DNA from: Favolaschia claudopus
Taxonomy: Eukaryota > Basidiomycota > Agaricomycetes > Agaricales > Mycenaceae
DNA: 64,000 bases
Reading direction: 5' to 3'
NCBI GenBank assembly: GCA_037176885.1
Contig: JAWWNJ010000018.1
Span: 1,798,001-1,862,000 of the forward strand
Shown here: piece by piece, positions 11,171-20,930 of the stretch
Numbering within the stretch: the stretch's first letter is position 1
How the letters are laid out: the number at the start of each line of letters is the position of its first letter
Position numbers and translations under genes: made by a program
Notes under the pieces: generated by a model
What the model saw: only the letters and a program-made list of their open reading frames with translations
Database searches by the model: none
Told to the model about the DNA's origin: nothing

Positions 11171-11569
11171 CCAGCGTCGGAGATGGTGGTGGAAGAAGGG
11201 AAGGTCGTCACGTCACGGCGTGAGACCGTCGTCGACATCGTGCTACGTCACGCCCGTCGACGTAGCTGGCGGCGCTCGCGCACGCCTCAAACGAGCCCGG
11301 AAATCTGCGCGGCTCGCGCGAGATGGTACCTAGCCAGTAGATATATATGAGCTGGAAGACGGATGTTACTCCAATAAAATGGATGCGCCAGCACATCACT
11401 ATAGACGGCCCCGCGCCCCCCAACTCTTCCAGTTCACTTCCAGCTGTCCAGCTCAAGATGAGACCACAAGACAAAGATACCTAGGAAGCTTCACTCGTTA
11501 TCAGCTACGCGAGCCTAGACGGCTCGCAGCGCTGAGTGAAGCTCCAGATTCCTTCCCAATCCCAGAAGC

Positions 11570-11586
11570 CCTCGCGGTGGGCTCCA
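11570..11586 (-). other. Primer-binding site (tRNA 3'-end complement)
   Basis: In element sense the 5' LTR ends CATCACA, then one base, then TGGAGCCCACCGCGAGG. The tRNA 3' end that would pair with it ends ...GGTGGGCTCCA, with U as discriminator base. That resembles lysine tRNAs in several fungi, but I have not matched it to a gene. Confidence 0.6.
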
Positions 11587-11587
11587 T

Positions 11588-11940
11588 TGTGATGCGAGTC
11601 GGAAAATATAGCTTCTTGGGAGCTAGGGAAGAAGAAGAGTGAGCCAGCGCTCTGGGCGCTGGCGGTTGTAGGTCAAAACGTCGTTAGTCGTAAGGCCGCT
11701 GTAACCCTTCGGTGAGGGATCGTGTCACCCTCGGTCGGGCCCCTATAACCTGGAGCTGTGGGAGCAGTTATACGGATGCTCAGCCATGCAGGGGGTCTAA
11801 CGCAGATCGGTGGTTCGCCGTTTAAGATCCCTCTTCACATCATAGTAGAGTGTAAAGCAAGATTAGATTATGTAATATATACATGCGGAATATAAGGTAG
11901 CAAGCGTGTAAGTAAGTAAATATTATATAGACCCGTCACA
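11588..11940 (-). repeat. 5' LTR of the 9.9-kb element
   Basis: Same 353 bp as 2043-2395, again TG...CA. It should hold the element promoter (in minus sense, TATA-like AT-rich sequence at its start). The base after it on the plus strand begins the second CACAT target copy (11941-11945). Confidence 0.85.
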
Positions 11941-11945
11941 CACAT

Positions 11946-11985
11946 CGGCAGCGCCGCCTTTCCTCCTCTACCCGTCGTCGGATAG
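11946..11985 (+). pseudogene. Tyrosine recombinase pseudogene, last codons
   Basis: If the LTR element and one CACAT are removed, the frame ending SISRH at 2042 continues without shift as IGSAAFPPLPVVG and stops at TAG 11983-11985. The short post-domain tail is what this recombinase type usually has. This supports the insertion having hit the old recombinase gene. Confidence 0.55.
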
Positions 11986-13438
11986 TTGGGTGACGCGTCG
12001 CATTCCATCCGTCGCTTGGTCTCGGCGCTTCATTGGGCGAGGGGCGGGTTGTCTTGCTCCGCGTTCCAGCTCCGACCTCACGTCGGACACACCCAACACC
12101 ACAGTCGGCTCTTGCACGCAGTTCAGTTTTCTCTCCACGACAGACGAAGATGGCAGAACCTCTCGGCTAATAAGCTCCGGACGTGCCGGACACTTCCGAT
12201 CCGCGCCCTAGAGCCGTTCTGTGCCTCTCTGACCAATCTCTGACCGTTCAAAATGTTACAACGACTCAATTTAGTGGCTCGCGACAGCCGGCAAACACTT
12301 GCCGAGGGTCATCAGACGAAACGGCGGGTAGGCGAGAACCGCGTGAAGGCTTGGGATTTTCTTTCTTGGCTGCGATATGGGTTTCACAGGTGCTGGTATG
12401 CAAATGGGTCGTATCATTCAAATCTCATGGCTTACTGAGATTTTCCGCTCGCACTTGGGCGTCGGGTGAAAATTCCGTTTCAGTTCTGCCGAAATACGGC
12501 AATTGCCGTTCTCCCAGGCAGAACGGCAGAACTCAGCCAAAACAGTTCTGCCACGTTCACCATGTCGAACACGAACAGAGTTCGGCACTGTTCGGCACAA
12601 GGGGTGAGGGAAAACCTAAGCGATGACACCGACTACCCCTCGGAAACCAGACCCACCACCACCCGTGAGAAACTGCCTCATATTGGCAGCTGTCATCCTG
12701 ATCCGGCAACCGCCCTCTCGACAATTTTACGTCCACTTAGTGCAAATCTTCTCGGTTACAGTGTATTATCTGCATAGTTGGCCAAAAACCACCCAGACTT
12801 ACTAGAAATCAATTTATCCGCATGCTGTCTATTGATGTCGTGCTCTACTATCGTACGGAGCCCGTACACCCACAGTTTGCAATCACTTTGCACTGGTTTC
12901 GAGGGGGAAAGCGTGTGCAGGCCCGAACAATGTCTAAAACGACCACAGACACATGAGCTGAGGTCCAGACTGAATGAAGGCCAGATATGAGGTGGAATTC
13001 AAGGTTCATTGGGGAAAAGTCCAGCTTAGGACCCCGGACTACCGATTTTACGTAACGGAGGTCGGGATTCCATGGACCGTGACCCCTTGGACTACAGAGA
13101 GCAAATATGACGGAGTCAATGAAGATGCTTGAAGCAGTGTGATGCGCCAAGCAGAGCTTGGTTTTACGTTAGATACATATGGAATGGACCTGAGAAAATT
13201 TGTATTCGAGGATTAATATTAATGATAGGATTGTTCAGTATTTAATTATGGTCTCATGAAAACGGAATTCTCTACGCAGGTCTACTGATGGCGGTGGAAT
13301 TTACCGCTATCCATTTACCGTCGGAGTTTCAAATGCGGGCCGGTTGCCGCACACAGCCTCAGGCTCTCTTCCGCTCTCCTTCGCACACAGTCGCACACCC
13401 ACGCAGAACGACAGACGCCGTCTCGCCATCGCCTTCTC
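11986..13438. other. No recognisable gene; some short palindromes
   Basis: The stretch 12475-12600 has interlocking gttctgcc/ggcagaac words that can fold. At 13295-13390 a block (taccgctatccatttaccg, then gtttcaaatgcggg) is the inverse of one at 16240-16340 and may be the old promoter region of the downstream transposon gene. Nothing protein-like is convincing. Confidence 0.45.
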
Positions 13439-14465
13439 ATGATGGACGATACCGAAATAGACGACGACGACATCTACTGGGCTCAAACCAACGACTACAC
13501 GCAGGAAGAAATCACAGCGGCAGAAACTCTGGGCAGCTTGAATGAGCCGGAAACCAGGTGCGTCAAAATTGTTACTTGCATTCGGATTACTGTACTGAAC
13601 TCCTTTCAGGTATTGCTTCGAATTCAATCAGCACGCTCAATCTCGCAAGGTGGAAGGCCCAAAGGCTCAACGAGCAAGAAACAACGCCTCAGCAACGACT
13701 CAGAAGATGCACCCGCTCCCAAAAAACTAGGCCGTCCTCCCGGCACCGGACATGTTCAGCGCGCTCGGGCAGCAGGTACAGCACCACCTGAGCCAGCCAA
13801 GCGTCCTGTTGGACGACCGCGCACCCGTGCTTTGACCCCACCACCAACAACAATTAACTTGGGGCGCGTTGTACGTCTACATTTATTCTTATAATAAGCC
13901 CATTCTTATTTTAAACTCAGCATGTTCCCGGCATACCTCCTCCTCTGCGTAACCGGGAGCCTATAAATGAAGCAAACACTCTGCGCATGAGTGGCGGCCG
14001 CTTGGGTGGTGGAAATATGGACACCCCTCCCTGTACGACCAATTTTGTTACGAATACGAGTACCGCCTCTGTACCCGTGCACTCCGTTTCGGGAGATGAA
14101 TCAAATATTCATTTTGTCGACGACGACACAGAAAACGATGACTACACGGGACTCCTCAACGATGGTATCGGGGAAGATCGTACGGGTGAAGAAAGTGGTG
14201 AGGAGGAGGATGAGCAGGTCCAGCGGCAGCCGGTAGTGAGAACTCAGGCAGTTCTGAGGATACACCGGCATCTTCGCCACGAAAAAAGCGGACGGGCGAC
14301 CCTGCTTATGTGTTGCCGACATGGCTCATGGATCAGTTTAAAGCCCATGTCGCTGCATCGTCGCCTCGGATTAACAACCTCCCCTTACTATATCGAGAAG
14401 CCAAAACATTTTGGTTTCCAACGCAGGACCCTTTCTTTGCCCTGGATGATCTCGACGCTCTTGCA
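13439..14465 (+). pseudogene. AT-hook / transposon-associated protein, N-terminal half, frameshifted
   Basis: The frame starting at ATG 13439 holds an acidic N-terminus and then three AT-hook-like cores (GGRPKG, LGRPPGTG, PVGRPRTR) that in other proteins bind the minor groove of AT-rich DNA. A 50-nt intron fits at 13871-13920 (gtacgt...ctcag). The frame continues in phase to VPGIPPPLRNREP and an acidic stretch. A shift of frame near 14200-14230 is then needed to reach LPTWLMDQFKAHV and NLPLLYREAKTFWFPTQDPF (about 14317-14440). That last block is typical of the start of large transposon-associated proteins in mushrooms (I associate it with DUF6729; from memory). A possible 52-nt intron at 13558-13609 would break the AT-hook frame, so it is either unused or a sign of decay. 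The gene is cut at about 14465, where gypsy gag sequence begins. Confidence 0.5.
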
Positions 14466-14469
14466 CCAG

Positions 14470-16030
14470 AACCTACTCAGGTGGTGGAGGGAGCTTTTCC
14501 TTCTCAGGAAAGCTCCGGGCTGTTGCTTGTCCCGTTGCTTGACAGCAGCGTGGACTTTGGTATTCTCGACTTGGATGCAAGCGAGAATCGCGAGACCTGG
14601 ACGCAGGTTACTCGCCAGTCTTCCAAGTCTCACAAAGAAGACAAGAAGTCGGTTGGGGCCGAACTTAATCGTTCTACCTCCGCTTCTACGTCGCCAATTG
14701 AACGTGCGACTAAGGAAATGAGCTCCAAGAAGCTTAGGCAGATTGGCAAGCGGAACTTGCCAAGCGCTACATGCGCATGGCCAAGGCTGCTGATAAGAGC
14801 CGTCGAGCTTCTCGTGTTTCCGACGAGTAACTCATTTCTCTCGCCTCTGATGATGAGATAAAATTGCAGAGTTAAATTGAACACATTTAACCCACCACGC
14901 TTCACAGGCGCAATCTACTCCCGCACCAGTTCGGAAGGTTGAAGTCCGCTCGGCTTCGCCTTCTGAAAGCGAAATCTCTCGAGGCGAAGGGCCGTCTCAG
15001 CCGAAGGGTAAATGATCTGATCCTCGCAATTGGGGCGAGGTTGATTGGTGGGACCAGTTCTCTGAAGCTGAGTTTGAAGCTCAACGTGCTGCCTTCGCTA
15101 ATTTTGAAGAGATTAATTGAATTAAAAAGGAGCCTGTTTCTACTCCTTCTGATTTATTCCGGGATGTACCGCGAATGATCTTCTACTACCGTTGTAATTA
15201 ATAAACCTGAATATAACTCTCCTCCAATCGAATCTGTGTCTGGCCAGACCACTGCCTCGTTATCTGACGAGAAATTGAATCTTCAAAAGCGTTTGAAGGC
15301 AATTAAACTTCAGGAGAAACGTCAGAAAGACGTCAAAATAGCGGACGCGAAATGCACCGCTAAGTTGCTTAAGAAAAAGCATGCTAAACAGGTTAAGAAC
15401 CGCGCCAAGGAAGCGGTTGAAGCGAGCATTGAGCGGGAAATCCGCACCAAAAGCTCTGGTAAAAGCGAACATAAACGCTCGAATTCCGCTCCTGCTAGAC
15501 CCCTTGTAGGCGGAACATTTATTGACAAAGTTATTCGCAAGGCTGCCACCCGAAATTCATCCCCACCTTCCTCAAGCTCGAGCTCGAGTTCATCCAGCTC
15601 GAGTTCCTCGAGTTCTAGTTCAGATTCCTCCGAGGAAGATTCCTCTGACTTGGACGACGAGTCGAGCAGCTCGGATAGTTCTTCCAGCTCTGACGAGAGT
15701 GGTACCGACTCTAGAAAGTCTGTGAAACGGAGTCATCATAAATCTCGTTCCCGCAAACACAAGGGAAAACGTAGCAGATCTCGTAAATCGCGAAAATCTA
15801 GTAAATCGCGACGTGCGAAAGGTTCTCGTAGGACGAGATCAAAATCTCGACGGGATACTAAGATGAGCTTGAAACCTATCCCACTACCAAATATAACGGA
15901 TCAGTTGATCCTTATGCTTATTTCCGGTTCGTTCGCGAAAGCACGAACTATGTAACGATGGGTAAAGTCCCTAAGGAAGATCAGATTTTCATTATCAGTA
16001 CTCTTCTACGTCGCTTGGAGCTCACACCTG
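14470..16030 (+). pseudogene. Ty3/gypsy Gag, 5' part, with stops and truncation
   Basis: Gag coats the retrotransposon RNA. The layout matches the long Gag of mushroom Ty3/gypsy elements: a basic segment (KRYMRMAKAADKSRRASRVS, about 14770-14830), NWGEVDWWDQFSEAEFEAQR (about 15030-15090), a lysine-rich helix in the 240-codon frame 15236-15955, a poly-Ser run (about 15555-15630), an SR-rich basic region, then after a frameshift the start of the Gag capsid domain (YNGSVDPYAYFRFVRES, about 15890-15945, continuing VPKEDQIFIISTLL). It stops at about 16030, where unrelated repeat sequence follows. There are in-frame stops (for example near 14828, 15010, 15118) and no pol downstream. Confidence 0.7.
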
Positions 16031-16038
16031 GTATTCAT

Positions 16039-16099
16039 CGCTGCGGAGATCTGAGCGGTTAAAAAGCGACCTGGGTCGCTCGCACAACCTCTCTAATAT
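16039..16099 (+). repeat. Solo end of the 18351-18519 inverted-repeat family
   Basis: The run gagatctgagcggtt, then gcgacctgggtcgct, then cgcacaacctctctaatat matches the right end of the element at 18351-18519. Only the right end is present, directly after the truncated gag. Confidence 0.6.
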
Positions 16100-16239
16100 A
16101 AATGCCGCAGAACAAGAAACAGTCAAGATGAGCCAATGGAGAATGGGTCCATCGCCCCGGCAAAGAGGTCGAGAAGAAGGGAGTTGAATGCATGATGCCG
16201 GGGAGACCTATGGCGCATCTTGGCGGGTCCGAGTGTGTC

Positions 16240-16340
16240 GTCGAGGGCCGCGGATGGTGGTGAGAGGCTGTGCGCGGGAGCCGGGCCGCGTTTGAAACTC
16301 CGACGGTATCTGGATACCGGTAAATACCGGATTTCGCAGC
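16240..16340. repeat. Inverted relative of 13295-13390
   Basis: Reverse-complemented, it reads taccggtatccagataccg, then gtttcaaacgcggcccggc and gcgcacagcct, paralleling 13310-13370. It probably marks the promoter end of a second copy of the same transposon gene. Confidence 0.45.
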
Positions 16341-16544
16341 CTTGGGCCAATATGTACCAACCCGGACCTCGACAAGTCACATTTCCCACGTCCCAATTGC
16401 GAAGCAAAAGCGTCGTTCGACAGTTTAATGTAGTTGTTAAATGCGTCTTCAATGCGTCTAGCTACTCATTTGAATGGCGTCCGAAGCTTTGTCCAGCAAT
16501 AGACAAGCAAATCTGAAGGAGTTAGGGTTGATGTTCCGATCAAC

Positions 16545-16725
16545 TGGGTGTTATCTGCCAGTGGCAGTGCTGGGCAGATAACATTCTTGCAATTTCCTGC
16601 CTCTCTCGATGTCGGCGAGTCTCAAGATTGTTCTAGTGTGCAGAGGAGAGAGAAGATTGAGATCTAAGCTGGCAAAGTCGAGTACCGCCGTTATCTGGCA
16701 GATAACAGCGTGATGGTCAGATAAC
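16545..16725. repeat. Cluster of GTTATCTG/CAGATAAC words
   Basis: The word ttatctg or its complement occurs about six times, several as direct palindromic pairs (ttatctggcagataa). It looks like a small element with repeated sub-terminal sites. Confidence 0.5.
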
Positions 16726-16826
16726 AGTCACAATGTGACATCAGTCACTATGCACTCTTGTCGTCTCCCTCCTCCGTCTCTCTGTGTTTCTGGCCCGGCG
16801 ACGAACGGCGAAATGCGCTTGAACAT

Positions 16827-17279
16827 TAGAGAGTTTGCGGTGAGCCGCCAGAAGCCACCTGGTGGCTCCGACGGCATGCGGATTGGAGCGGCTACGTCAT
16901 GTGGCGGCTCGTTCAGCGGCTCATACCGCGCGGTCCTTAGCACAATTTTGGGGTTGGGTACCTTGCATACTTGACTATACCTTCAGCCAATGAGAGTTCG
17001 TTGTCCAAACGTGCATAATTGTTTTGAATTGAAGCAATTTCCAGCGTCAACCGAAGTCTTCGGCTCGAATGTGCGATAGCGTCAGATTTTCAGATCCAAT
17101 TTTCTTCGTGTGTGTATGGTTCAATATGTAGATGACTAAGTACTAAGAATACACTCACAAAACCAAATTTGAACCAGTCTTACCAGCCGCCAAACGAGCC
17201 GCCAGACAGCATAGCCGCTCCAATCCGCATGCCATTAGAGCCGCCAGGTGGCTTCTGGCGGCTCACCGCAAACTCTCTA
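16827..17279. mobile_element. hAT-like inverted-repeat element, arms about 100 bp
   Basis: Arms at about 16827-16928 and 17183-17279 are near-identical reverse complements, beginning TAGAGAGTTTGCGGTGAGCC. The flanking 8-mers ttgaacat and ttcaacag match at 6 of 8 positions, which would fit the 8-bp target duplication of hAT transposons after decay. There is no transposase inside. The end sequence is related to that at 61789-61987. Confidence 0.7.
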
Positions 17280-17670
17280 TTCAACAGTCGCTCCCTACAC
17301 AGCAGTATGCCTCAAACTGTGTCTAAACTGTATGAAAATTCGGCAATCCCTCGGTACACTTCTGGCGAGTGGCGACGACCTTGGGCTACTTACCGGCTTT
17401 TTGGGCTCAAAAACACGTTTTTCAATGTCGTCTGAACACGCTTGCGCCACCCCGGGACGTCTTTGGCTAATCAATGCTTTATAAAATAAAATATTAGAGC
17501 TCTATTATCCCTGTGCAAGAGGGAGTTCCGGAAACAAGTTCTGTGATGCCACAACAGGCTGAGGCAGCCGTGGGAGCAGGTTTTCAGACAGCAACCAATG
17601 ATTCGATAACTCTACCTCAGAAAGCCACAACATCCTCACAATGTCGGAGAGCAAAATGGAGCCAAGAGCA
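17280..17670 (+). other. Possible short coding remnant, unidentified
   Basis: From about 17513 a plus frame reads ETSSVMPQQAEAAVGAG and continues Ser/Thr/Gln-rich until it runs into the repeat at 17671. No family is recognised; it could be chance. Confidence 0.2.
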
Positions 17671-17802
17671 GAATAAAGGATTTGGTCGAGGGAATTTGCT
17701 CAATTCAAACTACAATGTACTTTACAGATGCATTTTGTCGAACTCCGTCGAAAAAAGAAATAACATGTGATTTTCGTCGAGGGTGGATGGGGTCTACCTT
17801 AG
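17671..17802. repeat. Right half of the 49911-50282 element family
   Basis: ggatttggtcgaggga, tttgctcaattca and the end tcgagggtggatgg.gtctacct are shared with the right arm at 50160-50282. The left arm is absent here. Confidence 0.65.
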
Positions 17803-17877
17803 TAGAAGTCCAGTGTCTCCCCCTGGGTGACTCCCCGGCGTAAGCCTAAATATTTTCTTGAATATCAAGATACTGTA

Positions 17878-18078
17878 CTGTAGTATTTCGACCAAGTGTT
17901 CAGAGCACAGCAAATTACCTTATATGGTAGGCCGGCGCATGCCGGCCCGAATTTTTTTTGACGTTTTTCGTCCATTTTGGGCGAAAAAACTCGAGTGTCA
18001 CCGTCACCATCCGTCACAAGTGTTCAGTTCACAGGTGCCTGTCACCCGTCACCTGAACACTTGGTCGTAATACTACAG
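17878..18078. mobile_element. TA-flanked MITE, 201 bp
   Basis: Ends CTGTAGTATT...AATACTACAG continue as an inverted repeat of about 27 bp with one mismatch (arm contains cgaccaagtgttcag). TA lies on both sides, as expected for Tc1/mariner-type insertion. The interior is non-coding and carries repeated gtcac words. Confidence 0.8.
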
Positions 18079-18350
18079 TACTATTTCAACCGTAGATTCA
18101 AGTAACGCGTCACATCGACCTTTGAATTGAAGCTATTTAATTTTCGTAACACGTCACAAGGCAATTTTGGCCCATTTTCCCATCAAAATTGATCGGCAAA
18201 ATGCGAAAAACCCAAAAAGAGAATTTCATCAAAGTTGAATCATCGGAAAGTTGAATCTAAACAATAACATGTCACACCCAGTGAATCTATGGTCGAAATA
18301 CATAGTACAGTATCGAGCATCGGTGCCCTCAGTCTTTCATCCCGATATCT

Positions 18351-18519
18351 TAATAGGGAGGTTGTGCGAGCGACCCAGGTCCGATCTCCGCAGTGATGGA
18401 AGAAGAGTATTGTCCTGGGACATTCCTAGGTCGCTGGGATCTCACATCCGAGGCTGCTCGTTGTGGAGATCTGAGCAGTTTAATAGCGACCTGGGTCGCT
18501 CGCACAACCTCTCTAATAT
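18351..18519. mobile_element. Inverted-repeat element, 169 bp
   Basis: The left end taatagggaggttgtgcgag and the right end ctcgcacaacctctctaata are imperfect reverse complements over about 32 bp (gcgacccaggtc within). The centre has a gtcctgggac..cctaggtcgc fold. No coding. A solo right end occurs at 16039-16099. Confidence 0.65.
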
Positions 18520-19671
18520 GTATTTGGACTACAAAGGGACGTCTGCGTATCCGAGCCTGAGACTAGTGCATGAAGGATTTCAGAGACAGGCGTTCAGACT
18601 ATATCGGATATATTCAAGTCCTGATTCCCCCCCCCTGCGTCCTAATCTGCCTTTCTCCCGTCCTAGCTAAAACTAAAAGCCTTCCAGAGCAGATTCCACT
18701 TGAGCCGGCACATGTGAACGCCGACCACGACGGCTGTTCTTGATTGCACGTCTTCTTAATTCGTCCGGCTTGAAGGGCCGGAATCTGCTTCTGCCCCGAC
18801 TCGAAGCTCGAATGTCAGTTGGGGAAGTCTTTGGGGCAACGGGATGAGGCGAATTACTGTCTACAATCATCGTCAGTCTATGTAGTCCGAGGGTGGATGA
18901 TCAGATATTCAAAATCTCTACCAATTGCAACCATGTACAAAAACTTTTGAGTGGGCCAGCCAGTGAAACATGCAAAGGTTTGCGAATCAAGTAGCTTTGC
19001 GGACGGTTCGGATGCTTAGCCCGAGTCACGCAGGACAGTACCAGTCACCACCTCTCGAAAACCCGATTAGGTGTGGGAAAGACCAAAACTTGAGAACGAT
19101 TCCCGGGCCGAGAAAAACTTTGATTTCCATCGAAAACTATTGGAAAACTAGGCTCATGGCTTATGTCTGTGGTCGGCAGTAAAAATTTATGAACTTGAAA
19201 GAGAGGGAAGAAAGGGGAAACAGGAGGGAGACTATTGTATATATCTGAAGCCTGCTCCGTATGGCGGTCGTTTGGCTACTTTAAAAAAAACACATATAAA
19301 TATCCTGTTTTGAGAGAAAAAGTTGGGAACAGTGAAAAAAAAAAAAAAGAAAATCGAAGAAGTAGAGAGACTTTCCTTGAGTATCCGTTGCTTTCCCGTA
19401 CCGAATTTTCCCTCAGAGAAGCTCTAGAAAAATCGATGCAAAAAGAAATCAAGTTACTCCGTTGGCAGGCCGATCAAGAGATCGTTTGGGTCAGCGTGCT
19501 TACGGTGATTCATTCCGGAACTCCGGATCGCTCTATTTGAGGGGTGACACAAGAGGCGAGCGATCCAAGAGCGATCATAGCCGATCAAGCATAGGGCACT
19601 TTCCCCCGAAAAAGGCAATCCGATAAAGCCGACCGACTCTAAGCTAGTTCTACGTTACGACAGTGTTGTAC
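18520..19671. other. No confident gene
   Basis: A minus frame at 18673-18870 (65 codons, basic, with RRAIKNSRRGRRS) looks mildly protein-like but matches nothing I know. Near 19153 a solo end of the 34166-35260 family is present (ggctcatggcttatgtctgtgg). Confidence 0.4.
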
Positions 19672-19745
19672 TTAAGGGTCTTAAGTAATAAGGGTGCCTT
19701 CCAAAGTTAAGGTCTTATTAAGGGTTATTAAGGGTGCCTATATTA
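19672..19745. repeat. Short cluster of TTAAGGG/TTATTAAGGG words
   Basis: Five or so taaggg words in about 75 bp. Spacing is irregular, and the unit is not the fungal telomere hexamer, so this is a low-complexity patch and not a telomere. Confidence 0.5.
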
Positions 19746-19803
19746 AGTGTCAAATTATGCCTTATTTCCTAAAATGGTCTAGTCTAGTTTTGGTTGTCAC
19801 GCG

Positions 19804-20351
19804 TTAGCCGTAGGTCACAGTTCGCTTGTTTTACACCGAAAACAAAGAAGGATGTGTAAAATTTTTGTCAGGACAGATACTGTAACGGATCTACCGCTCG
19901 TATACACAGCCTCCGATTTTCTGTATAAGTAGTTAGGTTCTGTCGTAGATAGCTTTCCTTTGGTCAATCTAGGACTTACACCAGTTACCTTGGGTTGATC
20001 TTTGTGTGCCGGAACTCGAGCTCTCTTCGCTTCCGTCACAGATACCTTGCCTTCCAAACTCAAACTTTGTCTCTTCACTTTTTTTCTTTCTTGTCGTGGC
20101 AGCATCGAGGAGAGGAAATCAAAGCTCGACATTTTCGGACAAGCAGCACAGCCACAATCGAAGCAAGGCTCAAAATTGCAAATCTCAGCGCCCAATGCTA
20201 CTTTATGGTACCCAAAGCTTGAGGATACAGAATTGACTACTTCAGCAGACCAAGGCAATAGGTAGCTTCCCCAGACGTTGCGCAAATTCAAGTACTCTAG
20301 GGGACTTCCATTTTGGGTCTTTCCTAATCCGGAACGCTGACCTACGGCTAA
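19804..20351. mobile_element. Inverted-repeat element with a 14-bp terminal match
   Basis: ttagccgtaggtca at 19804 and its exact reverse complement at 20338-20351, with looser similarity outward (gtcacgcg versus gtcgctgccca). A related end (gtcacgcgttagccgtaagt) recurs at about 53239. Inside, on the minus strand (19815-20291), a 158-codon frame contains SSMLPRQERKKVKRQSLSLE and further basic, coding-like sequence. I do not recognise it. Confidence 0.5.
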
Positions 20352-20561
20352 TGGGCAGCGACGGCTTTTGATGGGCCATCAATCAGCCGGCGATTACTTG
20401 TATTCCGGGAAATTGATGGTTAAACCTTGTTCCCCTTCGTTTTGCACAATGGTGGGCGGGATTGAGCTGGAAAAGCATGGGTATGTATATTAGAACATCG
20501 TACAAGGTAATTGGGGTGAAAAGTAATTATTAAATATGGTAAATATTGTGCTGCAATAAAT

Positions 20562-20906
20562 TTAATCAGTCTCCTCCATCTCCACGTCTTCCTCCTCCCA
20601 GTGCTCGTGCGCTTCAGCTACAGAGGAGCCTCCATCGTCTGAGACATCATCTGAATCAACAGCCTTGGGCTTGGGTTGCGTTTGGGCTTTGAGCACGCTC
20701 AAATGATCAAGGAATGCCTTGGTGAGTGCCTGCTGTTTCATTGCGAGGGTTTTCAGCGAGGTCTTCGTCGGAATATCGATTTTCTTGGTCTTGCCCGAAG
20801 TCCACATGCGCCGTAGCTTGTCGAGCTTTGCGCGCGTCATTCCATGGAAGCAAATCGCATCGACAGATTGAATGAGAGGCGTGGCATCCAGTCTTGATTG
20901 GATCAT
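20562..20906 (-). pseudogene. C-terminal fragment of an unidentified protein
   Basis: A 114-codon frame (open further upstream, to at least 20930) reads like real protein: a basic helical part (TRAKLDKLRRMWTSG), a second helical part (AMKQQALTKAFLDHLSVL) and a strongly acidic tail (HWEEEDVEMEETD) before the stop. There is no start context and no neighbouring exon that I can tie to it. It may be the end of a transposon-captured gene. Function unknown. Confidence 0.35.
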
Positions 20907-20930
20907 GGCTTCTTTCGCCGCCTTGTCGAA

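Larger units (their letters stand above)
2043..11940 (-). mobile_element. Non-autonomous LTR retrotransposon (LARD-like), 9.9 kb, apparently recent
   Basis: Two 353-bp direct repeats (2043-2395 and 11588-11940) start with TG and end with CA. I read them as identical. The whole unit is flanked by the 5-bp duplication CACAT (2038-2042 and 11941-11945). Orientation is minus: reading that way, the right-hand LTR is followed after one base by a TGG-starting primer site (11570-11586), and a G-rich tract abuts the left-hand LTR. The 9.2-kb interior has no reverse transcriptase, RNase H, protease or integrase that I can recognise on either strand. It holds one Gag-like ORF and a repeat array of about 205-222-bp units. 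Identical LTRs mean little time since insertion, so an autonomous partner elsewhere presumably supplied the enzymes. Size and lack of genes resemble the LARD class described in plants. The interior is more GC-rich than most of the surrounding sequence. Confidence 0.85.

Noticed and set aside
2043..11940. DIRS-type element with split direct repeats
   Set aside because: TG...CA ends, 5-bp target duplication and a tRNA-type primer site all indicate an integrase-type LTR element, despite the DIRS-like Gag motif.
13558..13609. 52-nt intron in the AT-hook gene
   Set aside because: Splice signals look good, but removal shifts the frame away from the three AT-hook cores, so I did not use it.
19672..19745. 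Interstitial telomere
   Set aside because: The words are TTAAGGG and TTATTAAGGG with uneven spacing, not TTAGGG repeats.
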